From assembly GCF_022458985.1 (NCBI RefSeq), contig NC_061783.1:17579913-17643912 (forward strand): a DNA stretch of 64,000 bases, in the 5' to 3' direction. The notes below the pieces were generated by a model, which worked only from the letters and a program-made list of their open reading frames with translations, ran no database searches and had not been told where the DNA came from. Positions 37,721 to 49,198 of the stretch are shown here, one piece after another. Numbering within the stretch: position 1 is the stretch's first letter; every line of letters starts with the position of its first letter. The position numbers were made by a program, and so were the translations under genes. This stretch comes from Mugil cephalus (taxonomy: Eukaryota; Chordata; Actinopteri; Mugiliformes; Mugilidae).

Positions 37721-40700
37721 AGTCGACGCCACAAAGGTTCTACATCACAGTATAAAAGTACAAAGGTAGTGTAAGACAGGTGCGACTCTAGGTCAGAGCT
37801 TCATGGTGATAAAAAAATAAAAAGAAATTGAATTTAAATGAGAAGATGAAGTAGGAATAATAAATGCATAACAAATATATGTGGGTCAATAAAGATAGGA
37901 AACCTTGCCTAAGGGACAACATCATTCTGTCCTTTGTCTCTCCTTTTTCCCTTTTCACATACTTTATACTATTGTGCTGTTTTGTTTTTGTCACCTTATC
38001 ATGGACAAATCTTTTAAATGAAAAATACCACCAAAAGAAATTCTTTTCAACTCTTATTTTTAGAGGTGCAGGGACAGATCTTAGGGGTCCCTAAAAATGG
38101 GCTAGACAAGCGAGGTAGTTAAAAGTGTAAACTGTGTAAAATATTACTATTTTTACAGGTAAACAGTTTCTTAATATTGTGGCTTTGTGTGCGTTTTCGT
38201 ACATTGTGTTTTGTTTGTCCATGTAAATTAATGCTGGGTAAAAGAAACACAAAATGGTAATCCTCATGTTAAAGTACAGCTGCTTCAAGCACAGTTATTC
38301 AGTAGCTAACCTTAATTAAACACTTATTTTTGTAACTCTGTCATGCGTCTCCAGTTTATGTTACGGCCCTTGAGCCGGTTCGCAACAAATGAAACTGAAA
38401 CTGTTTTGCAAATATTACATTTTACTATATGTCACTATGAAAGGTTACACTGAATATGTAGTAGATTACAGTGAACAAATAGGATAAAAAACATAAAAAA
38501 TCCTCTATGCAATAATACACGTTTGGATGTTAAAAGCAAGTCACATCACCAGTACTTTTGTTTTCCTTGCGACCCAGCCAAGCCAATAACATTCAGGAAT
38601 GGCAAATCACGCGTCACTCATTGCAAAACTGCTTTTTTTGTTTCAGGGCAGACGATTTCATCTGTGGTTTATGCGAGAGCAAAGGTTGCAAAGTTGGGGA
38701 AAGAGGTTTTAAGGAAGTACCTTTTGTTTATTTTCTGGTAGTGTGGTTAAAGTTGAAAAGTTCCTACCTTGGCCACAGTAAAAATGTCGAAGAGTACAAT
38801 TATTGACAAACATACCTGAATTTTAAAATATCTTGCAGGGTGATTTGCTTGAAGCATGCGATGATTGGTCGAAACCACCTGTGTGTCAGGTGAATGCTGC
38901 GTCAGTGGAAAGACTCAAGGAAATGTGACCTTGTTTACAAATGAGTTAACAAGATACATGGCTCTGATTTGTTTACATTTGATTGCTGACCTACGGGAGT
39001 AGTCTTTTTTTTCCACTTGACATCGTAACTTCATCTGTTTTTAAGGGTTTTTTTTGTTTTGTTTTGTTTTAAATCTGATCAGATTATTTCTGTGCTTACA
39101 CAAAACCAGCAATATGTTTTGATATCACCCTGGGTTCATTTGCGTCTCTCCACTTGATGTCACGGTCAAAGAGAGGTCTACCAAGTAACGAACAGCACTG
39201 CGGGGGGTGGGGGGGGTTAATTAGGTTAGCAGGCAAACATGGCAAACCATGTAACCACTGTAAGAAAACAAACAATCAGTAAACGGTAGCTTGTTAGCAT
39301 TGTATTGTGAGCATGTAAATTAGCTAATGACAGCATTTGGCTCAAGCCAAACTGTGTTTAGACAGACTTTAATGATCCACAAGGGAAATTGCTTGGTCAT
39401 AGTAGCTTAATACAAGCTTTTTGCTTAGTTACAAAAAGATGAGCTGTTATACAGCTGGAAAGATTCCTCTCAACTTTTAGTGTTTGGTGTACTGGACGGG
39501 GTGGATTGTCCATAATGTCGAGCAGTTTGTCCAGTCTCCTCCTGTCCCTTACTGAGACTCCAACTCCCTACTAAGCACATGTCCAGCCTTTCGGATCAAT
39601 TTGTTGATCCTTCTGATGTCTTTTTTCCTAGTACTTCTCCCTCAACAAACCACAGCAAAGTACAGGACACTCGCTACAACAGACTGGCAGTTTCTCTGAA
39701 ATTACCGCAATCATGAGGAACATGGCTTGTAAGTAGCCTCCTCCTTCATTTTATAATTCCGCTAAGTATCCCCTTTGCCGTTGTTCCTTGTCATAACACT
39801 TAAACGTTTTGCAATTTTAAGGTTACATGAACGTGATTCTACCAAGTGACGCATTTTACAAGGCTCCGCTTCAGTTTCATAGCTGTTTCTCCTCTTTAAG
39901 GCTCAACTCAGTAAATTTCCAGACAATAAACCATCCCTTGACATAAGGTAACTCCCATCTGATAAAACATCTCAATGATTAGCAAGGCAATGCTTAGAAT
40001 TTCAGCTTTTTTTTTCTTTTCTTTTCTTTTTTTTTTTTTAAAGAACCCTTACAAAAGCACTCTTGTATTCACCACTTAGCACTGACTACCCAGATGCATT
40101 GCGTTATCTGAAAGAGACATTTAAATAACAACATCCATAAGGAAACAGGCTGAACGGTGATAACAGCTGATAACTCGCTACAAAGGACTGGTTGTGATTG
40201 CCTTGCTCCCAGAACAATGCGTTACAGGAACTAGTCTGTTTCCGCCTCAGTTTCTGTGGGTTGTGCGGTGATGATGAGAACATGTGATTTAAAGATTTTA
40301 GATTTCAATTCACTCTCGGGACCTTCAATAGTTTTGAAGTCACACCTGAATTTACAGTACGACGTATGTCACACAGAGGCCTGGGTAGAACTGTGCAGTT
40401 TACCTCATAAAGTGTTTCTGTCATAGCTCTGTCTGTTATCTCGAGCCTAATAAAAATTCAAACGAGAGGACACTGTATACTTTCCTTTAAAAATGGTCTT
40501 ATCAAAGTTTTATGGGAAGACAAATAGGCCTTAACAGAGGTAAAAAATAGTATTGCCTTCAAAAGTAAAACAGTGCCACAGTTAAAATGAGCAGCACAAC
40601 AATGGAAACTACATAGTGAAATAATGTTACCCCATTCACATGCGAACTCCCAGTGCTGTCACGTCACTATTTTCAAAAGTGATAAGGTTGCCACATTTAC

Positions 40701-42840
40701 CTCATGTGTTTGCAGAAACTCGGTATCAAAAACAAAACATCACAAGTACAAATTCCTCTGTGTTATTCGACAGCTCCTTGAGCGGCAAGTCAACATGAAG
40801 GGTAAAAACTGACGTGAGTTATTCACCAAATCTTCATCAAAATAAAGTTCACTGGAGAAGAAAAATGTGTGGCAAAAGTAAGTGAAGTGGAATTCTTGTG
40901 TTAACCCTGGAAGTGTTGTTTGGGTTTCGGTGGCTACATTCCATTTTTGCGAATTAACTTATCATACGACATCAATTTTTCTTTACCCGACTTTCCTGAG
41001 GTTTCATATCTGACCTTGGTCGTAAGTGAAAAGTTAAACATGAGGAGGAAAACTGTTTCCAAGAAAATGCACCAGACAAACGACCTCACATGACCGTGGA
41101 GTAACATGTTTAGTCTAAATTCGATTAAAATCATCACACCAGATCTTAAATTGACCAAAAGACGCGTTTAGTTTGAGGTAAAAGCTGAAGATAAACCTAA
41201 TGCCTGATGACAATTTAAAAGCTAAAAATACTTTTTGGAGTAAGAATGCTGACCTGATACTAGGACACTTCAAACCTGTATTCTGTATCATGTCTGATTA
41301 TAAATGCTTATATATCTAATGTAAATTGGACTGTACATTTTTGTAATTCTTCAGTACCTCATTCTTATTCTTATTCTTATTTTATTTTAGACTATTTTAT
41401 TTTATTTTTATTCTTACGTCTATGTCTGGTTCTGGGACTCTTTGACAAAATAACTTCCCTGCAGGGATCAGTAAAGTGATCTTCAATCTTGTGAAATCAG
41501 ATATTAGCTCAAAGTTGGAATGTTAAAGATTTTTTCTTTCAACGTTTGTAAAGTCACCATTTCTGACTAAATTACATAACACCATGGCCTCTGAGTTTAT
41601 AAGTAGTGCAGTGTCATGAACCGGATGGCCTAGGTTGGAGTTACGTTCCCCAGGAAAATGCTGTATGAAGTTACTACAGATGTAATCTCCATGAACAGAT
41701 ACCTGGATACCAATGGCAGAATGTCAAAGCTGATGGTTTTCTAGATTGCTATAAAACATTTAACTGACTGAACACAAGTATGGAGGTGACAGGCTGCAGT
41801 CTCCAGTCTCTCAGCAAAGTAGGTCAGACCCTACGCAGTATCACAATGGTGTAGCCTGGGATGTACTTCCCGAAACTACGTTTCATGGCGACACAGTGAT
41901 TGGTCCGCTTGGTGATAGCACGTTTGCAATTTACTATTTGTAGCTGCTTCTCCATCTCCATCAATTTTTGAATTGATTGTTTTGAATCAATGAAGATGGA
42001 CCATATATTTATTGGAAAGGTTTCCTGAGGAGGGTACGGAACATTCGCATAACTTGTCTTCGGCAGAATTTTGGCAAAAGTTTCAGTCAACACTGCTGAA
42101 ACGCAGGAAGTAGAAACAAAAATACTTTACAGCCAAACTGATGAGCTGACAAGTATAAATGGCTCTCACCGGCGTAGCCTACATGCATCGGTTACTGTGA
42201 GCAGATTCATGTCATGTGTGATCAGCATTAAACCAAATTGTACGAAATATTTGAAAAATGGCTTTTTTTTTGCTTTTTTTTTTTTTGCATGGTTTCTTCA
42301 TTAAATCAATCATTAAGTTGACAATCAAAGTCGCCTTTCCTATTATTTTTCATTTGTACAGCCAGAGACAAAAGATAATTTGTGACCTTCCCTGCAAAAC
42401 TTTTTATAAAAAATTCCGGAAGACCACTAAAGGAAAGTGAACACCCAGCTCTGTTAACACAAGTTTGACCCAACTCAATCTGGGATAAAAAGTGGTAATA
42501 CAATACCCCCTGTAATCTGGCACCACTGTACAATGTGGGGCAGGTCCTGGTCTCCAACTCCCTCAAGCATAATTTCAGCAGCCGGCTTTAATCTCCCGAG
42601 ACGTGAACCGGGAAGCTGTTGGCAGTGTACCCCTTGTGAAGGCGCACAATATGATCCATTTTTAACAATTAAGTTAACATTGCAGTGGAAGGGGAGGGTT
42701 TTTTATAGGCATTTCCTCATGCTATAATAATAATTTACATAGCAGCAACGTTTAACTTATCTAGCATTAAGGTCGAGCTGAACGTGCTCCAGTGTACGGT
42801 GCATAATTTTTTTTCCCCTGCCCGTTATCAGCATCTATGT
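37721..42840. other. Intergenic region between med30 and the small mucin genes
   Basis: No coding exon could be supported on either strand. Contents are AT-rich unique DNA, a LINE fragment at 39355-39720, poly-T and pyrimidine runs (about 40009-40040), and a short LINE-like tail near 41440-41490 (CTGCAGGGATCAGTAAAGTG). It may carry regulatory DNA for the downstream genes, but nothing specific is visible. Confidence 0.6.
39355..39720 (-). mobile_element. LINE 3' fragment (Rex1/L2-like)
   Basis: On the minus strand 39715-39540 reads NCQSVVASVLYFAVV, a stop, then STRKKDIRRINKLIRKAG and HVLSREL. This is the C-terminal end of a non-LTR reverse transcriptase ORF, followed after a frameshift by a TTTCCCTTGTGGATCATTAAAG tail at about 39390-39370. 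Inactive. Confidence 0.8.
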
Positions 42841-42857
42841 TAAGCGGACCTGGCAGG

Positions 42858-42864
42858 TATAAAA
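42858..42864 (+). promoter_or_regulatory. TATA box of mini-mucin gene A
   Basis: TATAAAA in the context GGCAGGTATAAAAGGAG, 62 bases before the ATG at 42926. It predicts a start near 42888. Confidence 0.75.
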
Positions 42865-42925
42865 GGAGAGACGGGAAGGTGGAGGCAGCCATTAAGTACA
42901 AAGAAAAGTGACCAAGAGGACAAAG

Positions 42926-44923
42926 ATGAAGATAGCAGGGATGATCATCCTCCCTGTCTGTTTGACCTTTATGCTTCTGGGCAGCACTAAGGTAAGGGTC
43001 ACTTTGAATTCACATTGTGAGACCAGGGACAAGAGTTTTAATTCCAAAGGCTGTAATGGACCACCGAAGGCCCAACTGTTGGACAGGTCTACTCTGAGGG
43101 TTTTGAACGAATGCACCTGTCATTTGTTTTTCTAGCTTTAGTGCGGATACATTCAAATTAAGTACAGGTAAATGAACATTTAAATTGGTCTCAAGCTAGG
43201 CAAATGGAGTTAAACAAGAAAAAACAAAATGTATTTCTCACAGCACATTTATATGCATTTATACCGTTTTGCATTTTTTACGTATCACATTATGATAATT
43301 ATATTTGTGTCTGCTTCTGTTTTAAACTTGAGAATGAAAGCTCACTGTTTTAATCTTTTGTTTCTTTTGCGTTTAATAAGTGGTAAAAACGATAAAAACA
43401 TTGGTTACTTCTCAAAATTTGTCTTTACTAAACCTTTTCAGGGGAAAAAAAAATAACTGATCATTATGAAAGACCAATAAATGTTTTTCTTCATGTGAAT
43501 GAAAAAGTAAACTCAATTATCTTAGAACTACTTTACTTTATTTCTGTGCCAGAGGATCTCAGGGAGCATTTAGACTTCCAGGTAAACCACACATAATCTA
43601 TCAAACAAGAATGAATCAGATCTGGACTGGTGGGGAAACTAAATACAACAAAGAATCTTTTTTTTTTTCTTCTCCAATTAGGGACCAATTATATAACATG
43701 AAAAGTGCATGGAAGTCATGAGCTGCCGGTCTGCAGACCACAGCGATATGCAAAGTCCAGCTAATGACTTCACGCACTCATGCACACAGCCGGTGCTTGA
43801 CCTTTGCATGACTGTACTTCTGACGCATTTGTCACTGACACACTTTAGTCCCTGAAGGTATCATTTATGGCCGAACGCGATGACACAGGCAAGAAGCAGA
43901 TCATGTAAAATTTGTGTTTTGAATTTAGTGCCACAAACAATACCCTTATCAGGATGTTCCAATGCCACAAAATCTTGCTTACTTCCGCATAACCCTCTAG
44001 ACTGCTCTAGTTTTTATTTGTCATGGTTTAAATACGGCTGACATTTGCGTTGCTTTATATTTTCACTGACAGACTTAAACCATCTGAGAGGTTTCCTATT
44101 TTAAAATGATTAGAGAAAAATAGTATGCAACATTTGTCTGCTGTTTCGTTAAAATGGAACTTGTGAGCTTGTGATCACCGTGGAAGGTCGTGCGTATGAG
44201 ACACAGTTGCGTCCAAGTGGTAAAATTAGTCATGAGTCACGAGATCACAAAGGAAATGCAAAGACGTATAAACATATTCTTGCTGTCTTTGCAAAGGAAA
44301 TTCACCCATAGGAGCACGCAGCTGGAAACTTGATTGTCACATGATCTTGTGAATCTTGCGACTGTTTAATGTAGTTTTGAAAAATTCAAAGCTCACTAAT
44401 ATTCTGTCTTATTTATTTCAGTATCTCTCATTTGTTCTGAACATTCAAACCAAATAAATGAGGGACATTCTTGCAGATAAGGCACCCTGTTGTTCAAAGT
44501 TGTCTTTTTCTTTGACAGGCACAAAATACCACAAATGCATCCACCACCGCAAACGACACTGAGACAACTGGTACCGCACTGACTTCGGCGTCCACTGTGT
44601 TCCTGAGCCAAACCACCGCCCCAACAACCTCAGAGAACAACACCAGCGGTGCCGTAACCACCAGTCCACCGAGCGGCTCCACCACGTCACACTCCCCGGC
44701 CGCCACTACGTCATCCCTGAAGACCACAATGTCCCCTGGAACCACTCAGAGCACTCCAACCAATTATACGTCCATCACTCCAACGAATTTCACCAGTGGG
44801 CGCGTTGATAGTAACGCCCCAGGAGCTTCGGCGACGACGCTAAAAGGCCGATCTGCCTCTTTGTTCGGGTGCTACAGCCCGTTTCTGATTCCTGCCCTCT
44901 CCATTCTGATCTCGTGTGCATAA
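42926..44923 (+). CDS. Mini-mucin gene A: secreted Ser/Thr-rich, probably GPI-anchored peptide, CD52-like
   Basis: Two coding exons, 42926-42991 and 44519-44923, phase 0, with GTAAGG donor and TTTGACAG acceptor: 156 residues. Exon 1 is a signal peptide (MKIAGMIILP then VCLTFMLLGST), with cleavage likely just after the exon junction. Exon 2 starts AQNTTNAST and is dominated by Thr, Ser, Ala and Pro, with about seven N-x-S/T sequons (NTT, NAS, NDT, NNT/NTS, NYT, NFT). It ends in a hydrophobic stretch (SLFGCYSPFLIP then ALSILISCA) with no cytoplasmic tail, the pattern of a GPI-attachment signal. It has its own TATA box and AATAAA (45055-45060). It is first of three same-strand copies with identical architecture. 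This is the layout of mammalian CD52. Primary sequence similarity is low, so orthology is inference from structure and synteny. Confidence 0.82.
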
Positions 44924-45054
44924 GGGCCGGGAGAGTGAAACCACGGGACACTGCAGTGTAACAATTGGCGTTTATGAAGTGCTTTATTGGAACTGAGCTC
45001 TTTTTCCACGAATCCTAAAGTTGTGTGTAACCTTCACATGTTAAAGACATGATA

Positions 45055-45060
45055 AATAAA
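45055..45060 (+). terminator. Polyadenylation signal of gene A
   Basis: AATAAA 132 bases after the stop codon. Confidence 0.7.
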
Positions 45061-45695
45061 ACGTAAAACATTTGGTTGTATTCTTAAATCTTAAAACGTG
45101 ACGCTGACATTAATTATACCAGCTCAGTCCGACTCTACTGTAGTGCAACAGCTGATGGAAATGGCAGACTTCCAGCCACCGAAACGATTTGCATTTGCAT
45201 TTGCATTTTGATATTAAAAAAAGATTCCCTGTGTCATTCAAACGACGTCACATTCAAATACAGGCTATTTGTTATGCACCGCCTTATGTGTTTTGCCTCT
45301 GTCTTCGCTCCCTATAAGCACTCATAACCATATTAAGATTATATATGGAGATATATATATGGAGATTTATATATATGTATATAGACAGCCTGGGTTGAAA
45401 TCAGGCAAATCCTCTTGGGAAAATATAGCTTTTAGGGTGTCATACTATTCTCTTTGAGGGATTTAAAACCAATTAATTCAACATAAAACAATAACGGTGA
45501 AAATAATCTTTTGAAACTGACTGATTCTTTCTGATCTACATTTCTGCAGAATAACACTATCATTTAAGGTAACTGAAAATAAGCAGCTGGAGGCTCAGCA
45601 GAGACGGGTTATCTCCCGATCTCCCTCCGTTTCAACTGGCCCGGTGAGACGTTTTGCATTTGTGGTCCATTGCTAGGGTGGAGACTGAGGCAGGT

Positions 45696-45772
45696 GCTTC
45701 CTGGATGGAAACAAAAAAAAAAAAAAAAGAAAAAGAGGGTATCAGGTGAATAATCTGAATGCCTTATAAAAA
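45696..45772 (+). promoter_or_regulatory. Promoter of mini-mucin gene B (ETS-like site and TATA box)
   Basis: TATAAAAA at 45765-45772, 158 bases before the ATG, with GCTTCCTGG at 45696-45704 about 61 bases upstream of the TATA. Gene C has ACTTCCTGG at nearly the same distance from its TATA box. Confidence 0.6.
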
Positions 45773-45930
45773 GGTCAGCTCCTGAAGAAACCATTTTGTT
45801 CCGCTAACACTGTCAAGGAGGGGCGCACAAGCATCTAAGCAGCAACGATCTGCTACACCAAAAAAAGGAAAACAACAGATGAAAGAAATATATATTCAGC
45901 TGTTTGTCTTCAAGCAGAAATAATCTCAGC

Positions 45931-46672
45931 ATGAAGTACTTTGTCCTGGGACTGTTGCTACTGGCTCTGCTGGGATGTGTCTACGCACAGGTAAGAAAGA
46001 CTATGAAGTGGGCAGAGAGGTAAATGTACATGAAGTCGGAAAAAAAAATAAAAGTTAAAAGAATAATAATACAGTTTAAATCACTTTAATCCTAAAGCTA
46101 TACTCTCAGTTTCACAGCTGTGATTAGATGGAAATTAAATTCAAGACAAGAAGGTTATTTGCTGTGGACATTTTTTAATATCCCAGCCTTGTATCCATCC
46201 TTTAGTCATTTCCCAAACAACCACCACACTCACTTTGTAGAAGCTATTCTGTTATACGAATCAGATAAATGATGACAGCGATGCAGATGCAGAATCAGAC
46301 CCAAAAAAAAGCCATGTTATGTCATAAATCTCTCTTTCTGTCTTTTTCCAGACCAGTCCGGCACTAAAAACGGAGAACAACAACAACAGCAACAACACTT
46401 CCAAGCCCAACAACAATAACAATGACAATAACACCACCTCAACCACCGGCACCAGCTCCAGCACCAACTCCACCTCCGGCTCCACCACCGGCTCCAGTAC
46501 CAACTCCAGCACAACCACCACCGACCACAACAGCTCCACCGGAACCAGCAGCCAGACTTCCACCGGCACCACAGGGACGGGCACTGGGAGTACAATGAAC
46601 GGACAAATCCGCCTCTTCGCCTCCATCAATCTGCTGTTTGGAACTTTCGTTCTTCAGGCCCTTTGCCAGTGA
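45931..46672 (+). CDS. Mini-mucin gene B: Asn/Ser/Thr-rich, probably GPI-anchored peptide, CD52-like
   Basis: Exons 45931-45990 and 46352-46672 (CAG|GTAAGA donor, TTTTTCCAG acceptor), phase 0, 126 residues. Exon 1 encodes a textbook signal peptide, MKYFVLGLLL then LALLGCVYAQ, ending exactly at the junction like genes A and C. Exon 2 begins TSPALKTENNNN and contains two poly-Asn runs, then Ser/Thr/Gly repeats, with eight or so N-glycosylation sequons. It closes with a hydrophobic tail (LFASINLLFGTFVLQALCQ) and no cytoplasmic extension, consistent with GPI addition near TMNG. The intron is only 361 bases. The extreme low complexity would make this gene easy to miss in homology-based annotation. 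Long Val/Leu and Trp/Cys/Ser-rich frames on the opposite strand are shadows. Confidence 0.82.
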
Positions 46673-46995
46673 GTGTCAGACATGGAGTTCCACGTTACAA
46701 CACCGTTTACTGCAAACCTGAGCTCATTTTTTTTATTTATTTATTTATTTTTTTTGTAGATGTTTGCTAGAGATAAATGCACTATGAGTTCTGCATGCTG
46801 CACAAATGGCTGACTTAGTGATGGGCGAAAGATCCGGAATTAAACTACAACTTGTGCGATATGTGAACCGGATCTAGTTGCTATATGAAGGGAAAGATGG
46901 ATTATTTTAAATCATAGTGTGTCCATTTGCATTTTAAAAAGTTACTGCTACAAGATCACTGATTGTATATACTGTAGACTTATTTATTCTCTTGC

Positions 46996-47032
<37 letters not shown>

Positions 47033-47036
47033 TATA
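46996..47036. repeat. (TA)n microsatellite
   Basis: Two TATA-rich runs separated by a few bases; a similar (AT)n run lies at 47648-47668. Confidence 0.9.
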
Positions 47037-47216
47037 AAACATGTTACATTGCAGTAGTTGTGTTGAGTTTTAAAGTTTCATTTATAGTTTAATTCCTGTA
47101 ATAACTTTAACTGTATAATAACTAATATAACTAATAACTGTAATAATTTGCAAATATGCAGAACAAGCAGTAGAATGAGCGTTTGTGTTGACGTGTCCAA
47201 AACATATGAAACATGA

Positions 47217-47222
47217 AATAAA
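47217..47222 (+). terminator. Candidate polyadenylation signal of gene B
   Basis: AATAAA about 545 bases after the stop codon; no closer canonical signal was seen. Confidence 0.4.
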
Positions 47223-47956
47223 GAGTGAAATATGGTACTAATAAGAGGTGTCTGACAGATGTTTGTTGCCATAACTACAGATATAATAGTCATTTAAAGT
47301 AGTGCACTGTGTATCCCTTAAAATATTCCCTATAGTAAAGGGGGAAAAGAAGGAGTTTATTTAAGAGACTCACTAAGCGCTTCTGTTGTGCTGCAGCGTG
47401 ATCCAGATTTGACATCAATATGCCGAGCCGAGGCCCAAATGTTGGACAACAGCTATTCTTTAACTTGACACTCTTTATTGTGGAACGATTTCACTTTGTC
47501 AAGTAAACAGTTATGGAGGCAGTGATGGTGTAATTAAATCACGTAAGCATGAGTCATGCTTTTGTGCCGCTGTTACCAGTGGATGCTCCACCTAGATGAT
47601 CTTCTGTGTCATAAGCTTTATAAAAAATAGAAAAAAAGCCAGTATATAACATATATATATATATATATTAACACTCTGTGACTGATCACAAGAAATATAA
47701 AGTAATATAAACCCAAGCATTAACAGTCCAGTAATGAAAGAGTGAAACGACGATGGAAGTCACTACGTGATAATAACTGGACATCGTTGCCCTCTGCAGC
47801 CTCTGAACGTCCACTGCAACGACGGCCCTGTTGTTCTCATGCGGGCCTGTCCAGTACCTTAATAGCTTTATCACAAAGAAGAACAAGTAAAATAGATTCA
47901 CATTTATTGAACTATCCTTTCACTAAACACTTTTTGAACCAAATGAAGTTCAGTCA

Positions 47957-48080
47957 TTCATTAGTTTTCTGTAACCGCTTGTCCTGTGGAGGGCTGGAGC
48001 CTATCCCAGCTGTCATTGGACGAGAGGCGGGACAGGCCACCAGTCCATCGCAGGGCCACACAGAGAGACAAACAACTATC
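47957..48080. repeat. Common teleost dispersed repeat
   Basis: It contains GTAACCGCTTGTCCTGTGGA, GGGCTGGAGCCTATCCCAGC, a TGTCATTGGACGAGAGGCGG block and CCAGTCCATCGCAGGGCCAC. I recognise this as a very widespread fish interspersed repeat. It is non-coding and partial. Confidence 0.75.
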
Positions 48081-48994
48081 TACATGCAAATTTAGAACAA
48101 CCCAAAGCTTCTTTATTTCAACACTTCACTGCATCTGGTGTTTTGTTCTGGTTCTCTAGTTATAGAAGCAACTAAAACAAAAAATAAAAAATAAAAAATA
48201 AAAATAAAAATTGAATAATTTTCTCTATTACCCTATTACCCTCCAAGCCTGAAAAGCCATAATACAGTGAAAAATGTACCATTTGCAAAGTTTAGAGTTT
48301 AGTTTACTCAAAGGTAGTAAAAACAAAAAACGAGTATAAAGAAATAAAGAAAACAGGTGTAAAATGAAAAAAATACTTAAAATTAAAATGAAATAAAAAA
48401 TAAATAAAATAAACATGATATCAGATAAACCGAGTAAAATCTTAAGAGTGACCTTCATCTAGTTCCAATCATGTCATTTGAGGAAATAATATTGTAAACC
48501 ATTTGTTTATTAAGGTTGTCAATTATCCACCAAGGCAGGTTTACTAGTATTGTCTTTATGACAGGCTACATACAGTGCTTCTATGAGAGCATATATGTTA
48601 TTCACAGTAAAAATTAACAGTGGCAGCATCTGTGACAGGTAAATATTGTCTATCGTTGTATTTCAAACAGGTCATTAATGGCAGAAGTATGGTAAAAATT
48701 AACAGTGCGATCAGAAGAGAATATGTCTATCTTGCGTCATTTCAAAAAAAAAAGAAAGAAAAACAGTTTTAACAAGCGATGAATGTTGTAAACATAACAG
48801 AATTATATTCTTGAAGTGATTATAACATGTCTAGTCAGGATTGTCTGCTTTCATCAATTCCATATGTATTTTTTATTACCTTTAAATACTTTGAGAGTGT
48901 CATTTTGAATTATTGGCGTAAATAATTAATTTGCGCAGATTCTAGGACAGTGACCTCTTTCTTCACAACACATGCAATCAGTAAATCCCAAACA

Positions 48995-49064
48995 ACTTCC
49001 TGGTTCCAGGGCCAAGTCACACCTCACTTCAACCCCGCCTGAAATGTGATATTTTTGTATAAAA
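48995..49064 (+). promoter_or_regulatory. Promoter of mini-mucin gene C (ETS-like site and TATA box)
   Basis: TATAAAA at 49058-49064 in the context TTTGTATAAAAGCAG, 135 bases before the ATG. ACTTCCTGG lies at 48995-49003. Confidence 0.65.
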
Positions 49065-49198
49065 GCAGAAGGTTTCCTGCCCCAGAAGCACAAAACACCC
49101 AAGCCGCAGTAGGAGACTTTTCACAGCACCATCGCACTTTTCTTCCCGTGAATTTGGACAATTCCAGTGACATCTCCGCCACCTCTTGCATCTCCATC

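Noticed and set aside
38640-38720. Candidate second exon for a divergent transcript from the med30 promoter (AG at 38645-38646, open frame QTISSVVYARAKVAKLG)
   Set aside because: Phase does not fit the ATGGCGTCATTTCCG exon, the donor is weak and no family is recognised.
46261-46629. 122-codon Val/Leu-rich and Trp/Cys-rich frames antisense to mini-mucin gene B
   Set aside because: Direct antisense consequence of the AAC/ACC-rich coding strand; no signal or splice structure.
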